Shown piece by piece: positions 27,333 to 34,319 of a stretch of DNA of 64,000 nt. The DNA is from Actinomycetota bacterium (GTDB taxonomy: Bacteria; Actinomycetota; Thermoleophilia; Solirubrobacterales; Solirubrobacteraceae). The notes beneath the pieces are model-generated. The model searched no databases, had not been told where the DNA came from, and was given only the letters and a program-made list of their open reading frames with translations. Within the stretch, counting starts at the first letter, position 1; every line of letters starts with the position of its first letter. Location of the stretch: NCBI GenBank assembly GCA_009699245.1, contig WLOQ01000009.1, forward strand, positions 1 to 64,000, in the 5' to 3' direction. A program made the position numbers and the translations under genes.

Positions 27333-28073
27333 GTGGCCCCCCGACAGATCAGCACCGCGCAGATCCGACAGGAGTGCGCGGTGTGCCACCGAAACATCCT
27401 GCGTGGCGAGCAGCCGGTGGTCTTCCTCCACGGCGGGGAGCGCCACATCGTCTGCGAGCTCTGCGTTCCGCGGGCGGTCCACAGTGGGTGGATTCGTGAG
27501 GGCGCCGACGCCGTTCAGGGGCGCTCCCTGCGGCCATGGGGGCGCCGCGCCGGACCGTCGCTGCGCGAGCGCCTGCTGCGCCCCCGAGACGAGCCGGAGC
27601 TGCTCGTCCCCGAAGATGGGGAGGGGTTGCTCGAAGGGATCGACGAGCCGCCGTTCGACTACGTCGAGCCGCCCGCGCCGCGCACGGAAATGGACCCCTT
27701 TGAGGCTCCCGTCGTGTACCGGAAGGACCGTGCCGTCCGCGGCATTCCCACCAATGCCGAGATGAAGATGGTGCGCGCCATCGAGCTCTTCAACCAGAGC
27801 TCCCATGCCCGCATGATCGCGGGCGTCGCCCGCACGCTCGGCGCGCCGCTCATCAGCGTGCGCCCCTCCGCGATCGAGGGAAGCATCGTCGGGATCGTCG
27901 TCGGCTGGGAAATCTCCTGGTACCGCTTCGAAGTGGATCTCGCCGATGAGGCGTCGGGCGTACGCGAGGTGGGGAAGGGGTACGTCCTCGATGAACTGGA
28001 GGACGCGGAGCGCGAGCCGAACGCCGTCGCCGACGAGCTCGGGGTCCTCCATCCTGCGTTGCAGTCGGGCTGA
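27333..28073 (+). CDS. Hypothetical zinc-ribbon protein
   Basis: This encodes 246 residues. The N-terminus has two CxxC pairs (ECAVCHRNI, VCELCVPRAV) spaced about 30 apart, a likely treble-clef or ribbon. A charged linker rich in Pro, Glu and Arg follows, then a folded domain from about 150 (NAEMKMVRAIELFNQSSHARM, ISVRPSAIEGSIVGIVVGWEISWYRFEVDL). Function unknown. It lies after the sigma factor and before two small genes. The GTG start follows from the -10 box. Confidence 0.75.
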   Translation: MAPRQISTAQIRQECAVCHRNILRGEQPVVFLHGGERHIVCELCVPRAVHSGWIREGADAVQGRSLRPWGRRAGPSLRERLLRPRDEPELLVPEDGEGLLEGIDEPPFDYVEPPAPRTEMDPFEAPVVYRKDRAVRGIPTNAEMKMVRAIELFNQSSHARMIAGVARTLGAPLISVRPSAIEGSIVGIVVGWEISWYRFEVDLADEASGVREVGKGYVLDELEDAEREPNAVADELGVLHPALQSG

Positions 28074-28093
28074 CATGGAATCCTCCTGAACTC

Positions 28094-28324
28094 ATGATCT
28101 ACAGCGTCGTTCCCGAAGAGCTGGGCCCGGAGGTGTACGAGCGCCTCAAGGCGTACTACGCCGACGACCCGAACGTCACGGTGATCATGGACCGTCGGCG
28201 AGGCGGCAGCCCCTCGGGAGGCCCGCCGACGGCGGATGAGTCAGAGTTTCGCGGGCTCCGGCGGCGTCGCGCAGGCGGAGAGCATCCGCCGCTCTACACG
28301 GGCGACGGCCCGACGGCCGCCTGA
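28094..28324 (+). CDS. Small hypothetical protein
   Basis: This encodes 76 residues: MIYSVVPEELGPEVYERLKAY, then a strand VTVIMDRRRG and a low-complexity Arg/Gly/Pro tail. The folded N-terminal 40 residues look real. It is followed after 1 nt by an RNase H-like gene, suggesting one transcript. Function unknown. Confidence 0.6.
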   Translation: MIYSVVPEELGPEVYERLKAYYADDPNVTVIMDRRRGGSPSGGPPTADESEFRGLRRRRAGGEHPPLYTGDGPTAA

Positions 28325-28325
28325 C

Positions 28326-28724
28326 GTGCGCCTCATCGTGCACGTCGATGGGGGATCCCGCGGGAACCCCGGACCGGCCGCGGCCGGCGCTGTGATCTCC
28401 ACACCGGATGGCGACGTGGTCGAACGCCTCGGGGAACGCATCGGCATCGCGACGAACAACGTCGCGGAGTACCAGGGACTGCTCCTCGGGGTGCGTCGCG
28501 CCGCCGCGCTCGGGGCGACCGAGGTCGAAGTGGTCAATGACTCAGAGCTCGTGGCCAAACAGGTCAACGGGGTCTACAAGGTCAAGCACCCCGACATGAA
28601 GCCGCTCCACGCCGAGGCCCTCGCGGCGCTCAGCGCCTTCGAGCGCTGGAAGGTCCGCAGCGTCCCGCGAGCGCAGAACGCCGAAGCCGACGCGATGGTC
28701 AACGCGGCGCTCGACGCCGCCTGA
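28326..28724 (+). CDS. RNase HI-family protein
   Basis: This encodes 132 residues. The RNase H core is complete: VDGGSRGNPGPAAAGAV (Asp), TNNVAEYQGLLLGVRRA (Glu), EVVNDSELVAKQVNG (Asp) and RAQNAEADAMVN (last acid). It lacks the basic protrusion of E. coli RnhA, like the short actinobacterial type. Likely degrades RNA in RNA-DNA hybrids. GTG start (MRLIVHVDGG). Confidence 0.88.
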   Translation: MRLIVHVDGGSRGNPGPAAAGAVISTPDGDVVERLGERIGIATNNVAEYQGLLLGVRRAAALGATEVEVVNDSELVAKQVNGVYKVKHPDMKPLHAEALAALSAFERWKVRSVPRAQNAEADAMVNAALDAA

Positions 28725-28750
28725 CGCACGCGCACCGCTCAGGAACGAGG

Positions 28751-28772
28751 AAGGCCCCGCGGTGGCGGGGCC
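28751..28772. terminator. Hairpin terminator shared by two convergent units
   Basis: AAGGCCCCGC (28751-28760) and GCGGGGCCTT (28763-28772... with a GGTG-type loop) form a perfect 10-bp stem with a 4-nt loop within 28751-28772. It lies between the RNase H gene and the minus-strand tRNA-Gly and can serve both directions. There is no long T run. Confidence 0.6.
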
Positions 28773-28782
28773 TTCGGATCAA

Positions 28783-28856
28783 AGCGGCTGAAGGGACTCG
28801 AACCCTCGACCTTCTGCATGGCAAGCAGACGCTCTAGCCAACTGAGCTACAGCCGC
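28783..28856 (-). tRNA. tRNA-Gly (GCC)
   Basis: The reverse strand reads GCGGCTG at the 5' end, pairing with CAGCCGC near the 3' end, then discriminator T. The D arm (GCTCAGTTGGCTAGAGC), the anticodon loop TTGCCAT closed by TCTGC/GCAGA, and the T arm (GGTTCGAGTCC) are clear. CCA is not encoded. Length 74 nt. Confidence 0.95.
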
Positions 28857-28886
28857 ACTGAGCGCGGGAGTATAGCCCGGCGCGGG

Positions 28887-28892
28887 TAGGGT
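28887..28892 (+). promoter_or_regulatory. -10 box (TAGGGT), leaderless, for hydrolase
   Basis: TAGGGT ends 6 nt before ATG 28899. Confidence 0.5.
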
Positions 28893-28898
28893 CGCGGT

Positions 28899-29813
28899 AT
28901 GCCCGAGCAGCCCGCCGTGGCGCCCCAGCGTCCGTTCCCGCAGGTCGGCGATCTCGAGGTCGAGCACCGGTTTATCACGGTCGGCGATCTGCGGCTCCAT
29001 GTGGCGCTCTGCGGCCCGCCAGCTGCGGAGCCGCTGCTGCTCCTCCACGGTTGGCCGCAGCACTGGTTCATGTGGCGCAAGGTGCTGCCGGAGCTCGCAC
29101 GCGGGCGTCGCTGCATCGTGCCGGACCTGCGCGGCCTGGGATGGAGCGACGCCCCGTCGCTCGGCTACCGCAAGGAGCAGCTCGCCGATGACGTCCTGGG
29201 GATCCTCGACGCGCTCGAGGTCGAGCGGACCGACCTCATCGCGCACGACTGGGGCGGGTGGGTCGGGTTCCTCCTCGCCTTGCGCGCGCCGGAGCGCCTC
29301 GGGCGCTACCTCGCACTCAACATCCCGCCGCCATGGCCGACGCAGCGGGGGCGCCTGCGGGCGCTCGGCGCCGCCTGGCGGCTCTGGTACCAGGTCGTGA
29401 TCGCGACACCGGGCCTCGGCATCGCGCTGGTCGGGCGGCAACGGGTCATGGCGCGTGTCCTGCGCGCAGACAACGTGCACGCGACGACGTTCTCCGATGA
29501 GGACCTCGCCGTCTTCACGGCCGCGCTCGCCGACTCGCAGCGGGCTGCAGCGTCGTCGCGTTACTACCGGGAGTTCCTCATGCACGAACTGCCCGGCGCG
29601 CTTGCGGGCCGCTACGCCGGCGTACCCCTGACCGTCCCGACCCACATCCTCTTCGGCACGGGTGACCGCGCGATAGCGCGGTCGCTCATCGACGGTGCCC
29701 AGCGCCCCGGGGACCCGCTCACCGTCGAATTCGTCGCGGACTCCGGGCACTTCGTCGCCGAGGAGCGGCCTGACCTCGTGATCCAGCGAGCGCGCGACTT
29801 TCTGGGAGTGTGA
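28899..29813 (+). CDS. Alpha/beta hydrolase, epoxide-hydrolase/dehalogenase type
   Basis: This encodes 304 residues. The motifs are LLLLHGWPQHWFMWRKVLP (oxyanion HGWP), PDLRGLGWSDAP, and the nucleophile elbow LIAHDWGGWVGFLLA, where Asp rather than Ser is the nucleophile, as in epoxide hydrolases and haloalkane dehalogenases. The catalytic His is in DSGHFVAEERPDLV. The substrate is unknown. It is divergent from tRNA-Gly and carries its own promoter. Confidence 0.88.
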   Translation: MPEQPAVAPQRPFPQVGDLEVEHRFITVGDLRLHVALCGPPAAEPLLLLHGWPQHWFMWRKVLPELARGRRCIVPDLRGLGWSDAPSLGYRKEQLADDVLGILDALEVERTDLIAHDWGGWVGFLLALRAPERLGRYLALNIPPPWPTQRGRLRALGAAWRLWYQVVIATPGLGIALVGRQRVMARVLRADNVHATTFSDEDLAVFTAALADSQRAAASSRYYREFLMHELPGALAGRYAGVPLTVPTHILFGTGDRAIARSLIDGAQRPGDPLTVEFVADSGHFVAEERPDLVIQRARDFLGV

Positions 29814-29867
29814 GCGCATGAGCGCCGCGGGACCGCAACATCGTTGGGCCGGCGGGGTTGGAGGGGC

Positions 29868-30815
29868 ATGACGTCGCGCCTGCTGCTGATCCTCGCTGTG
29901 GCGCTGTGCGCGGCCGCCGCGCTGCCGCGTCTCGCGCAGGCTGCCGACACCCTCGTCGTGCCCGACGTCGCGGCGACGGAGATCACGGCGCTCGACGGTT
30001 CGATCGCGTGGGTCAGCGGCCCCTCCACGGGTCCTCAGCACCTCATGATCCGCACCGCGACGGGAGCGTCGCGGCCGGTTTCAGGGGCGCCGTCGGCGCT
30101 CGGCTACCGCTCGCTCGATCTCGGCCGGGACAGCCAGGGCCGGCTCGTCCTGAGCTACCGGCGTTGCCGCACCTTCAGTTCGTGCGTTGCTCGGCGCGAC
30201 GATCTCCACGGGCATCGCTCGAGCTTCAAGGGCCTCGCGCCCGCCGGCTGCTCGCTGACGACCGCTCCAGCGATCTGGCGCCATCGCGTCGCATACGGTC
30301 GCTTCTGCGTGACCGGGAACCGCGAGGACGAGCTGCGCTCGGGGCTCTGGGTCAAGGCGACGGGTACCGCTCCCCACCGCGTGCCGCGCCCCCACGACGC
30401 AGCGAAGTACGGCGTGTCGTCGGTGTCCTCGGTCGACCTGCGCGGGACGACGGTCGGGGCGATCTACGCCGACATCTACTCCTACGCGGCGGTCTCCGGG
30501 ATCTGGGGCGGGGGCATGCGGTCCTTCCTCGCGGGCGCATCAGAGGGCGAGAGCGATGCACGCGTCCCGGGGCTCGCCCTGGGATCGGGCGGCACGCTCT
30601 GGGCGCTGACCAACGCCGAGCACGCCGGTGACCCGCTGCAGGCGATCACCTATCGCCTCATCGACACGTGCCGCAGCTACGAGGTGCAGGAGACCCCGGA
30701 AGCGGCGGGGGTCCACGCTGTCAGCGACATCGCCGTCGACGGCACCCGGCTCTTCGAGCTCGTGCCCGGTGTCGGGGTCAAGCGGCACACATTCACGCCG
30801 ACCGGGACGTGCTGA
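29868..30815 (+). CDS. Secreted hypothetical protein
   Basis: This encodes 315 residues from MTSRLLLILAVALCAAAALP, a clear signal peptide (cleavage near AQA-AD). GGAGGGG at 29860-29866 is a good ribosome binding site. The mature part is beta-rich with paired cysteines (YRRCRTFSSCVARRD, GCSLTTAP, GRFCVTGN, DTCRSYEV), like other exported beta-propeller-like proteins of this group. No family is recognised. Confidence 0.75.
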   Translation: MTSRLLLILAVALCAAAALPRLAQAADTLVVPDVAATEITALDGSIAWVSGPSTGPQHLMIRTATGASRPVSGAPSALGYRSLDLGRDSQGRLVLSYRRCRTFSSCVARRDDLHGHRSSFKGLAPAGCSLTTAPAIWRHRVAYGRFCVTGNREDELRSGLWVKATGTAPHRVPRPHDAAKYGVSSVSSVDLRGTTVGAIYADIYSYAAVSGIWGGGMRSFLAGASEGESDARVPGLALGSGGTLWALTNAEHAGDPLQAITYRLIDTCRSYEVQETPEAAGVHAVSDIAVDGTRLFELVPGVGVKRHTFTPTGTC

Positions 30816-30885
30816 GGTTTCAGCTCAGCCACGTTGTGGCACCCTGACCGCCGTGAGCGATCAGATGCGCAACACGTAGTCGCAG

Positions 30886-31803
30886 ATGCCCCCCGGTCCT
30901 TCGCTCAGCGCCGAGGCACGCGTCATCGAGACGGTGTCGCGGGCCAGCGCCTCGATGGTCGCGCTCGACTCGCAGCGCAACTATCTGGCAGTCAGCGACG
31001 CGTACCTGAGGCTCATTCGCAGGCGGCGTGCCGACATCATTGGCACTCCGTTTGACCACCAGACGCCCGAGACCTCGCTCGACGGCCTCGAGGACCGGTG
31101 GCGGCGCTTCCTGGAGACCGGATCCGACATCGGCACCTTCGACATGGTGGGTCCCGATGGCGAGACGATTCGCTATCGGATGAGCGCGATGACCGACGTC
31201 GCCCCGGGTGTCCACCTGAGCGTCACGACCGACGGGGAGATCATCGACGGCCCGGCGGTCCCGGGGTTCCGCGTCGGGCATGACGTCTCACCGCGCGAGC
31301 GGACGATTCTCTGGCTGCTGATGGACGGGGCGACGGGCGCGCAGATCGCCTACGCACTCGGGATCAGCGAGCAGACGGTGCAGAAGCACGTCGCGAATGT
31401 GAAGCGCAAGCTCGGAGCCGTCACGCGCTCCCGGGCGGTGGTGCTCGCGCTGCGCGACGGTGTGCTTGAGCCGAGCGTCATCGAAGACCACATCGCGATC
31501 CACGAGATCATCCGCGGTGCCGATGGCGGGATCGCCGACACGGTGCTGCGGTACATCAGCGGCGACCTCGTGCAGAGCTCCCCGCAGCTCTCCGTCAATG
31601 TCGGACGTCCCCACAGGGCGTGGTCTCCGGGCTTCCTTGAGAGCGACATCTTCGCCTGCATGGTGCAGGTCGACGCAGTGCAAGAGGCGCGAGAGTTCCA
31701 CGGCGCGGCGCTGCACCACGCTGGGCTCCCGTCAGCGCAGTGGGAGGGCGTGGTCGTCCCGCTCCTCAACGATCGCATCGCCGTTCGCGGGCACATGGCG
31801 TGA
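30886..31803 (+). CDS. PAS-LuxR regulator with an internal HTH and an extra C-terminal domain
   Basis: This encodes 305 residues. Residues 15-120 look like a PAS sensor (MVALDSQRNYLAVSDAYLRL, ADIIGTPF). A LuxR-type HTH lies at about 134-195 (VSPRERTILWLLMDG, GISEQTVQKHVANVKRKLG). Another 105 residues follow (ISGDLVQSSPQLSVNVG, FACMVQVDAVQEAREFHG), not recognised. LuxR HTHs normally end a protein, so an internal one is unusual. No promoter box of the local type was found upstream. Confidence 0.82.
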   Translation: MPPGPSLSAEARVIETVSRASASMVALDSQRNYLAVSDAYLRLIRRRRADIIGTPFDHQTPETSLDGLEDRWRRFLETGSDIGTFDMVGPDGETIRYRMSAMTDVAPGVHLSVTTDGEIIDGPAVPGFRVGHDVSPRERTILWLLMDGATGAQIAYALGISEQTVQKHVANVKRKLGAVTRSRAVVLALRDGVLEPSVIEDHIAIHEIIRGADGGIADTVLRYISGDLVQSSPQLSVNVGRPHRAWSPGFLESDIFACMVQVDAVQEAREFHGAALHHAGLPSAQWEGVVVPLLNDRIAVRGHMA

Positions 31804-31806
31804 ACG

Positions 31807-31827
31807 CCCGACCTGCGGTAGGTCGGG
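31807..31827. terminator. Hairpin after the PAS-LuxR gene
   Basis: CCCGACCT (31807-31814) and AGGTCGGG (31820-31827) form a perfect 8-bp stem with a 5-nt loop, 4 nt after the stop codon and just beyond the 3' end of the minus-strand tRNA-Cys. It could end transcription from both sides. Confidence 0.55.
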
Positions 31828-31828
31828 A

Positions 31829-31899
31829 AGGCGACGACCGGAATCGAACCGGTGTACACGGCTTTGCAGGCCGCTGCGTAACCACTCCGCCACGTCGCC
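31829..31899 (-). tRNA. tRNA-Cys (GCA)
   Basis: On the reverse strand GGCGACG pairs with CGTCGCC, with discriminator T. The anticodon loop CTGCAAA is closed by GCGGC/GCCGT, giving anticodon GCA. The T arm CCGGTTCGATTCCGG is clear. 71 nt; CCA not encoded. Confidence 0.95.
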
Positions 31900-31951
31900 G
31901 GGGTGCGCAGGCAGACTAGCGGGGGAGGGACCGCAGCCGTCGCTCCGCTGC

Positions 31952-31957
31952 TACTCT
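31952..31957 (+). promoter_or_regulatory. -10 box (TACTCT) for tRNA-Val
   Basis: TACTCT ends 12 nt before the tRNA 5' end, giving a short 5' extension to be trimmed by RNase P. Confidence 0.45.
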
Positions 31958-31969
31958 TCCCGCGTCCCA

Positions 31970-32042
31970 GGGCGATTAGCTCAGCTGGGAGAGCGCCGCC
32001 TCGACAAGGCGGAGGTCACTGGTTCGAGCCCAGTATCGCCCA
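31970..32042 (+). tRNA. tRNA-Val (GAC)
   Basis: GGGCGAT pairs with ATCGCCC, discriminator A. The D arm (GCTCAGCTGGGAGAGC), the anticodon loop TCGACAA closed by CCGCC/GGCGG, and the T arm ACTGGTTCGAGCCCAGT are complete. 73 nt. The following 90 bases hold a 6-bp hairpin (32045-32065) and a repeated GGCCGGGAG, and nothing else recognised. Confidence 0.96.
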
Positions 32043-32132
32043 CTCCGGCCGCTGCATCGGGCCGGGAGAAATGGTCTCCAAAAGGCCGGGAGTCCTTCAT
32101 GCATGCGGGATCGAGCGTGACGATCTCTGGCT

Positions 32133-33209
32133 CTAGCCCACGTGGAGTCCATGGCGCAGCACACCGCCCATCTCGATGACGGCCTCGCGACCGACGCGGC
32201 CTGCGCCGAGCATGTTCGCGAAGCCGTGGATGAGCCCGGCATGGCGCCGCAGCGTGACCGCGACGCCCGCGTCGCGCAGGCGGGCGGCGTAGGCCTCGCC
32301 CTCGTCGCGCAGCGGATCGAATCCGGCGGTGACGATGTGCGCGGGTGCCAGCCCGGCGAGGTCCGGGGCGAGGAGCGGTGACGCTCGCGGGTCCGGCGCA
32401 AGCTGCGGCTCCTGCGGACCGAAGTAGTGCCCGCGGTACCAGGCCATGCCCGACCCGGTGAGGAAGAAGCCCTCATCGAAGAACACCTGGGACGGGCGGT
32501 CGCGCGCGACGCTGTCGGTCGCCGGGTAGATGAGGAGCTGGAAGGCCGGCACCGGACCGCCCAGCGTGCGTGCCTCGAGCGCCACGACCGCGGAGAGGTT
32601 GCCGCCGGCGCTGTCGCCGCCGACCGCGATGCGTGTCGCATCGGCGCCGAAGCGGTCCGGATCGCGAGCCACGTCGAGGAACGCCGCGAGCGCGTCGTCG
32701 GCCGCGGCGGGAAAGCGGTGCTCCGGCGCGAGGCGATAGTCGACCGCGAGCACGCGCGCGCCCGAAGTCACGGCGAGCCTGCGGCAGAGCGCGTCGTGGG
32801 TGTCAAGATCGCCGACAACCCAGCCGCCGCCGTGGAAGAAGACGAGGAGCGGCCAGGAGCCCGGCCCGCCGGCCTCGGCCGGGACATAGAGGCGGGCGCC
32901 GAGCGGCCCATCCGCGCCCGCGACGCTGTGCTCCTCGACGGCTGCCAGCGGCAGGGGCGCACCGGCCACGGATGCCGCTGAGCGGCGGATGCGCTCGCGA
33001 GCCTCGGACACGGTGAGCGTGGTGACGTCCTCGCGGCCGCTGAGCCGCGCAAGGCGCAGGATCACGGCGGTCTCCGGTTCGAGCCGCTGACCGTCGATCA
33101 CGACCTGGCGTCCGCCGAGGGCGCGCAGCACGCGGGGCGTGAGCCCCAGCGTGATCGCTGCGGCTCCCGCCTCAAGGCGTGCGATCGCGCCGATCGGGTA
33201 GCCGCTCAC
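32133..33209 (-). CDS. HSL-family esterase/lipase
   Basis: This encodes 358 residues. The hormone-sensitive-lipase marks are the oxyanion box FFHGGGWVVGDLDTHD, the nucleophile Ser in VGGDSAGGNLSAV, Asp in FDPLRDEGEAYA and His in LIHGFANML. It hydrolyses short-chain or aryl esters by family analogy. It starts 4 nt after the previous minus-strand hydrolase and is probably cotranscribed with it. Confidence 0.92.
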   Translation of the reverse strand: MSGYPIGAIARLEAGAAAITLGLTPRVLRALGGRQVVIDGQRLEPETAVILRLARLSGREDVTTLTVSEARERIRRSAASVAGAPLPLAAVEEHSVAGADGPLGARLYVPAEAGGPGSWPLLVFFHGGGWVVGDLDTHDALCRRLAVTSGARVLAVDYRLAPEHRFPAAADDALAAFLDVARDPDRFGADATRIAVGGDSAGGNLSAVVALEARTLGGPVPAFQLLIYPATDSVARDRPSQVFFDEGFFLTGSGMAWYRGHYFGPQEPQLAPDPRASPLLAPDLAGLAPAHIVTAGFDPLRDEGEAYAARLRDAGVAVTLRRHAGLIHGFANMLGAGRVGREAVIEMGGVLRHGLHVG

Positions 33210-33213
33210 GCGG

Positions 33214-34269
33214 TCAGGTCCGATCCTGCGTGATCGTGGGGGATGTGCTCGGGTGGGGACGATCCGGTGCCACGCGCTCGTCGAGGAACTCGATCAGCGC
33301 CCGGTTGAACGTCCGCGGGCGCTCGAGCATCGGCACATGACCCGTGTCATCGAGCACGAGACACGTCGCGCGCGGGATTCGCCGGGTGAACTCGTGTGCG
33401 TCGCCGAGCGGCACGAGGACGTCGTCGGCTCCCTGGATCACGAGCGTCGGGCACCCGATGTCCCCGAGCCGGTCGACGAAGCGGTAGCCGATGAGCGCCT
33501 CAAGGCCGGGGAAGAACCCCGGCGACCCGGCGAACTGCACCTGCTCCGCGAGGAGGTCTCGGGCGAGGCGTGTGGGATGGCGCGCGATGGCGCCCATCGC
33601 AAGCTGGATGTATCCCGGGCGACGGAGCATCGCTCGGGCCTGCGCGCGACGGTGTTGCGGGTCGTCCTCGGGGCCCGCGCCACCGGTCAGGAGGAACCGG
33701 CCGACGCGGTCGCTGACGCGGTTGCGCGCCGTCGAGGAGGAGATCCCCGCTGCGTCGACGAGCACGAGCAGCTCGACCCGGTCGGGGTGACGGATGGCCG
33801 TCTCGGCCGCGATGAACCCGCCCATCGAGCTCCCAACGACCGCGACGGGCCCGAGGTCGAGCTGCGCGCACAGTTCGTCGAGCGTGCGCGCGTACTGCGT
33901 GATCGAGATCGGCTCGCGGGCCATCGGCGAGCGCCCGAAGCCGGGGAGATCGAAGGCGATCACGCGGCGCCCGCTCGCGGCCACCGCCGCGACGTTCTCC
34001 AGCCAGTTCTGCCATGACCCGCCGAGTCCGTGGACGAAGACGACGGTCTGGTCGCCCGCGCCGAGATCGACGAAGTTCACCGGGCCGCCGTCGAGCGTCA
34101 CCTGCCGCGTGTGCATCGCCCAGTTGACGGTGCGCCAGTCGGGGAGCGCCCCGGCGCCGTAGTCGGCGTCCGCATGGCGCGCCGCCCAGCGCGTGACGGG
34201 GAGCGCAGGTGACGGCCAGACGAAGCGCAGAGCGCCGCGACGGTAGTGACGGGGACCCGACTGCGACAT
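33214..34269 (-). CDS. Alpha/beta hydrolase (Ser nucleophile)
   Basis: This encodes 351 residues. VVFVHGLGGSWQNWLENV gives the oxyanion region, AVVGSSMGGFIAAETA the Ser nucleophile, QGADDVLVPLGDA the acid and DDTGHVPMLERP the His. A 50-residue N-terminal extension precedes the core. It is divergent from the P-type ATPase. A leaderless TACGGT box supports the start MSQSGPRHYRRG. Confidence 0.9.
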   Translation of the reverse strand: MSQSGPRHYRRGALRFVWPSPALPVTRWAARHADADYGAGALPDWRTVNWAMHTRQVTLDGGPVNFVDLGAGDQTVVFVHGLGGSWQNWLENVAAVAASGRRVIAFDLPGFGRSPMAREPISITQYARTLDELCAQLDLGPVAVVGSSMGGFIAAETAIRHPDRVELLVLVDAAGISSSTARNRVSDRVGRFLLTGGAGPEDDPQHRRAQARAMLRRPGYIQLAMGAIARHPTRLARDLLAEQVQFAGSPGFFPGLEALIGYRFVDRLGDIGCPTLVIQGADDVLVPLGDAHEFTRRIPRATCLVLDDTGHVPMLERPRTFNRALIEFLDERVAPDRPHPSTSPTITQDRT

Positions 34270-34276
34270 GGTGCGG

Positions 34277-34282
34277 ACCGTA
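34277..34282 (-). promoter_or_regulatory. -10 box (TACGGT), leaderless, for the hydrolase pair
   Basis: On the minus strand TACGGT is followed by 7 nt and ATG 34269. Confidence 0.55.
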
Positions 34283-34307
34283 CTCGCCGAGGGGCGCAGA
34301 GGCCAGG

Positions 34308-34313
34308 TACGGT
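34308..34313 (+). promoter_or_regulatory. -10 box (TACGGT), leaderless, for the P-type ATPase
   Basis: TACGGT ends 6 nt before GTG 34320. It is the same hexamer as the divergent promoter 26 bp away. Confidence 0.55.
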
Positions 34314-34319
34314 TGGCGC

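Noticed and set aside
28783-32042. tRNA genes as integration sites
   Set aside because: No integrase or repeated tRNA 3' end lies nearby; the Xer gene at 25.6 kb looks chromosomal.
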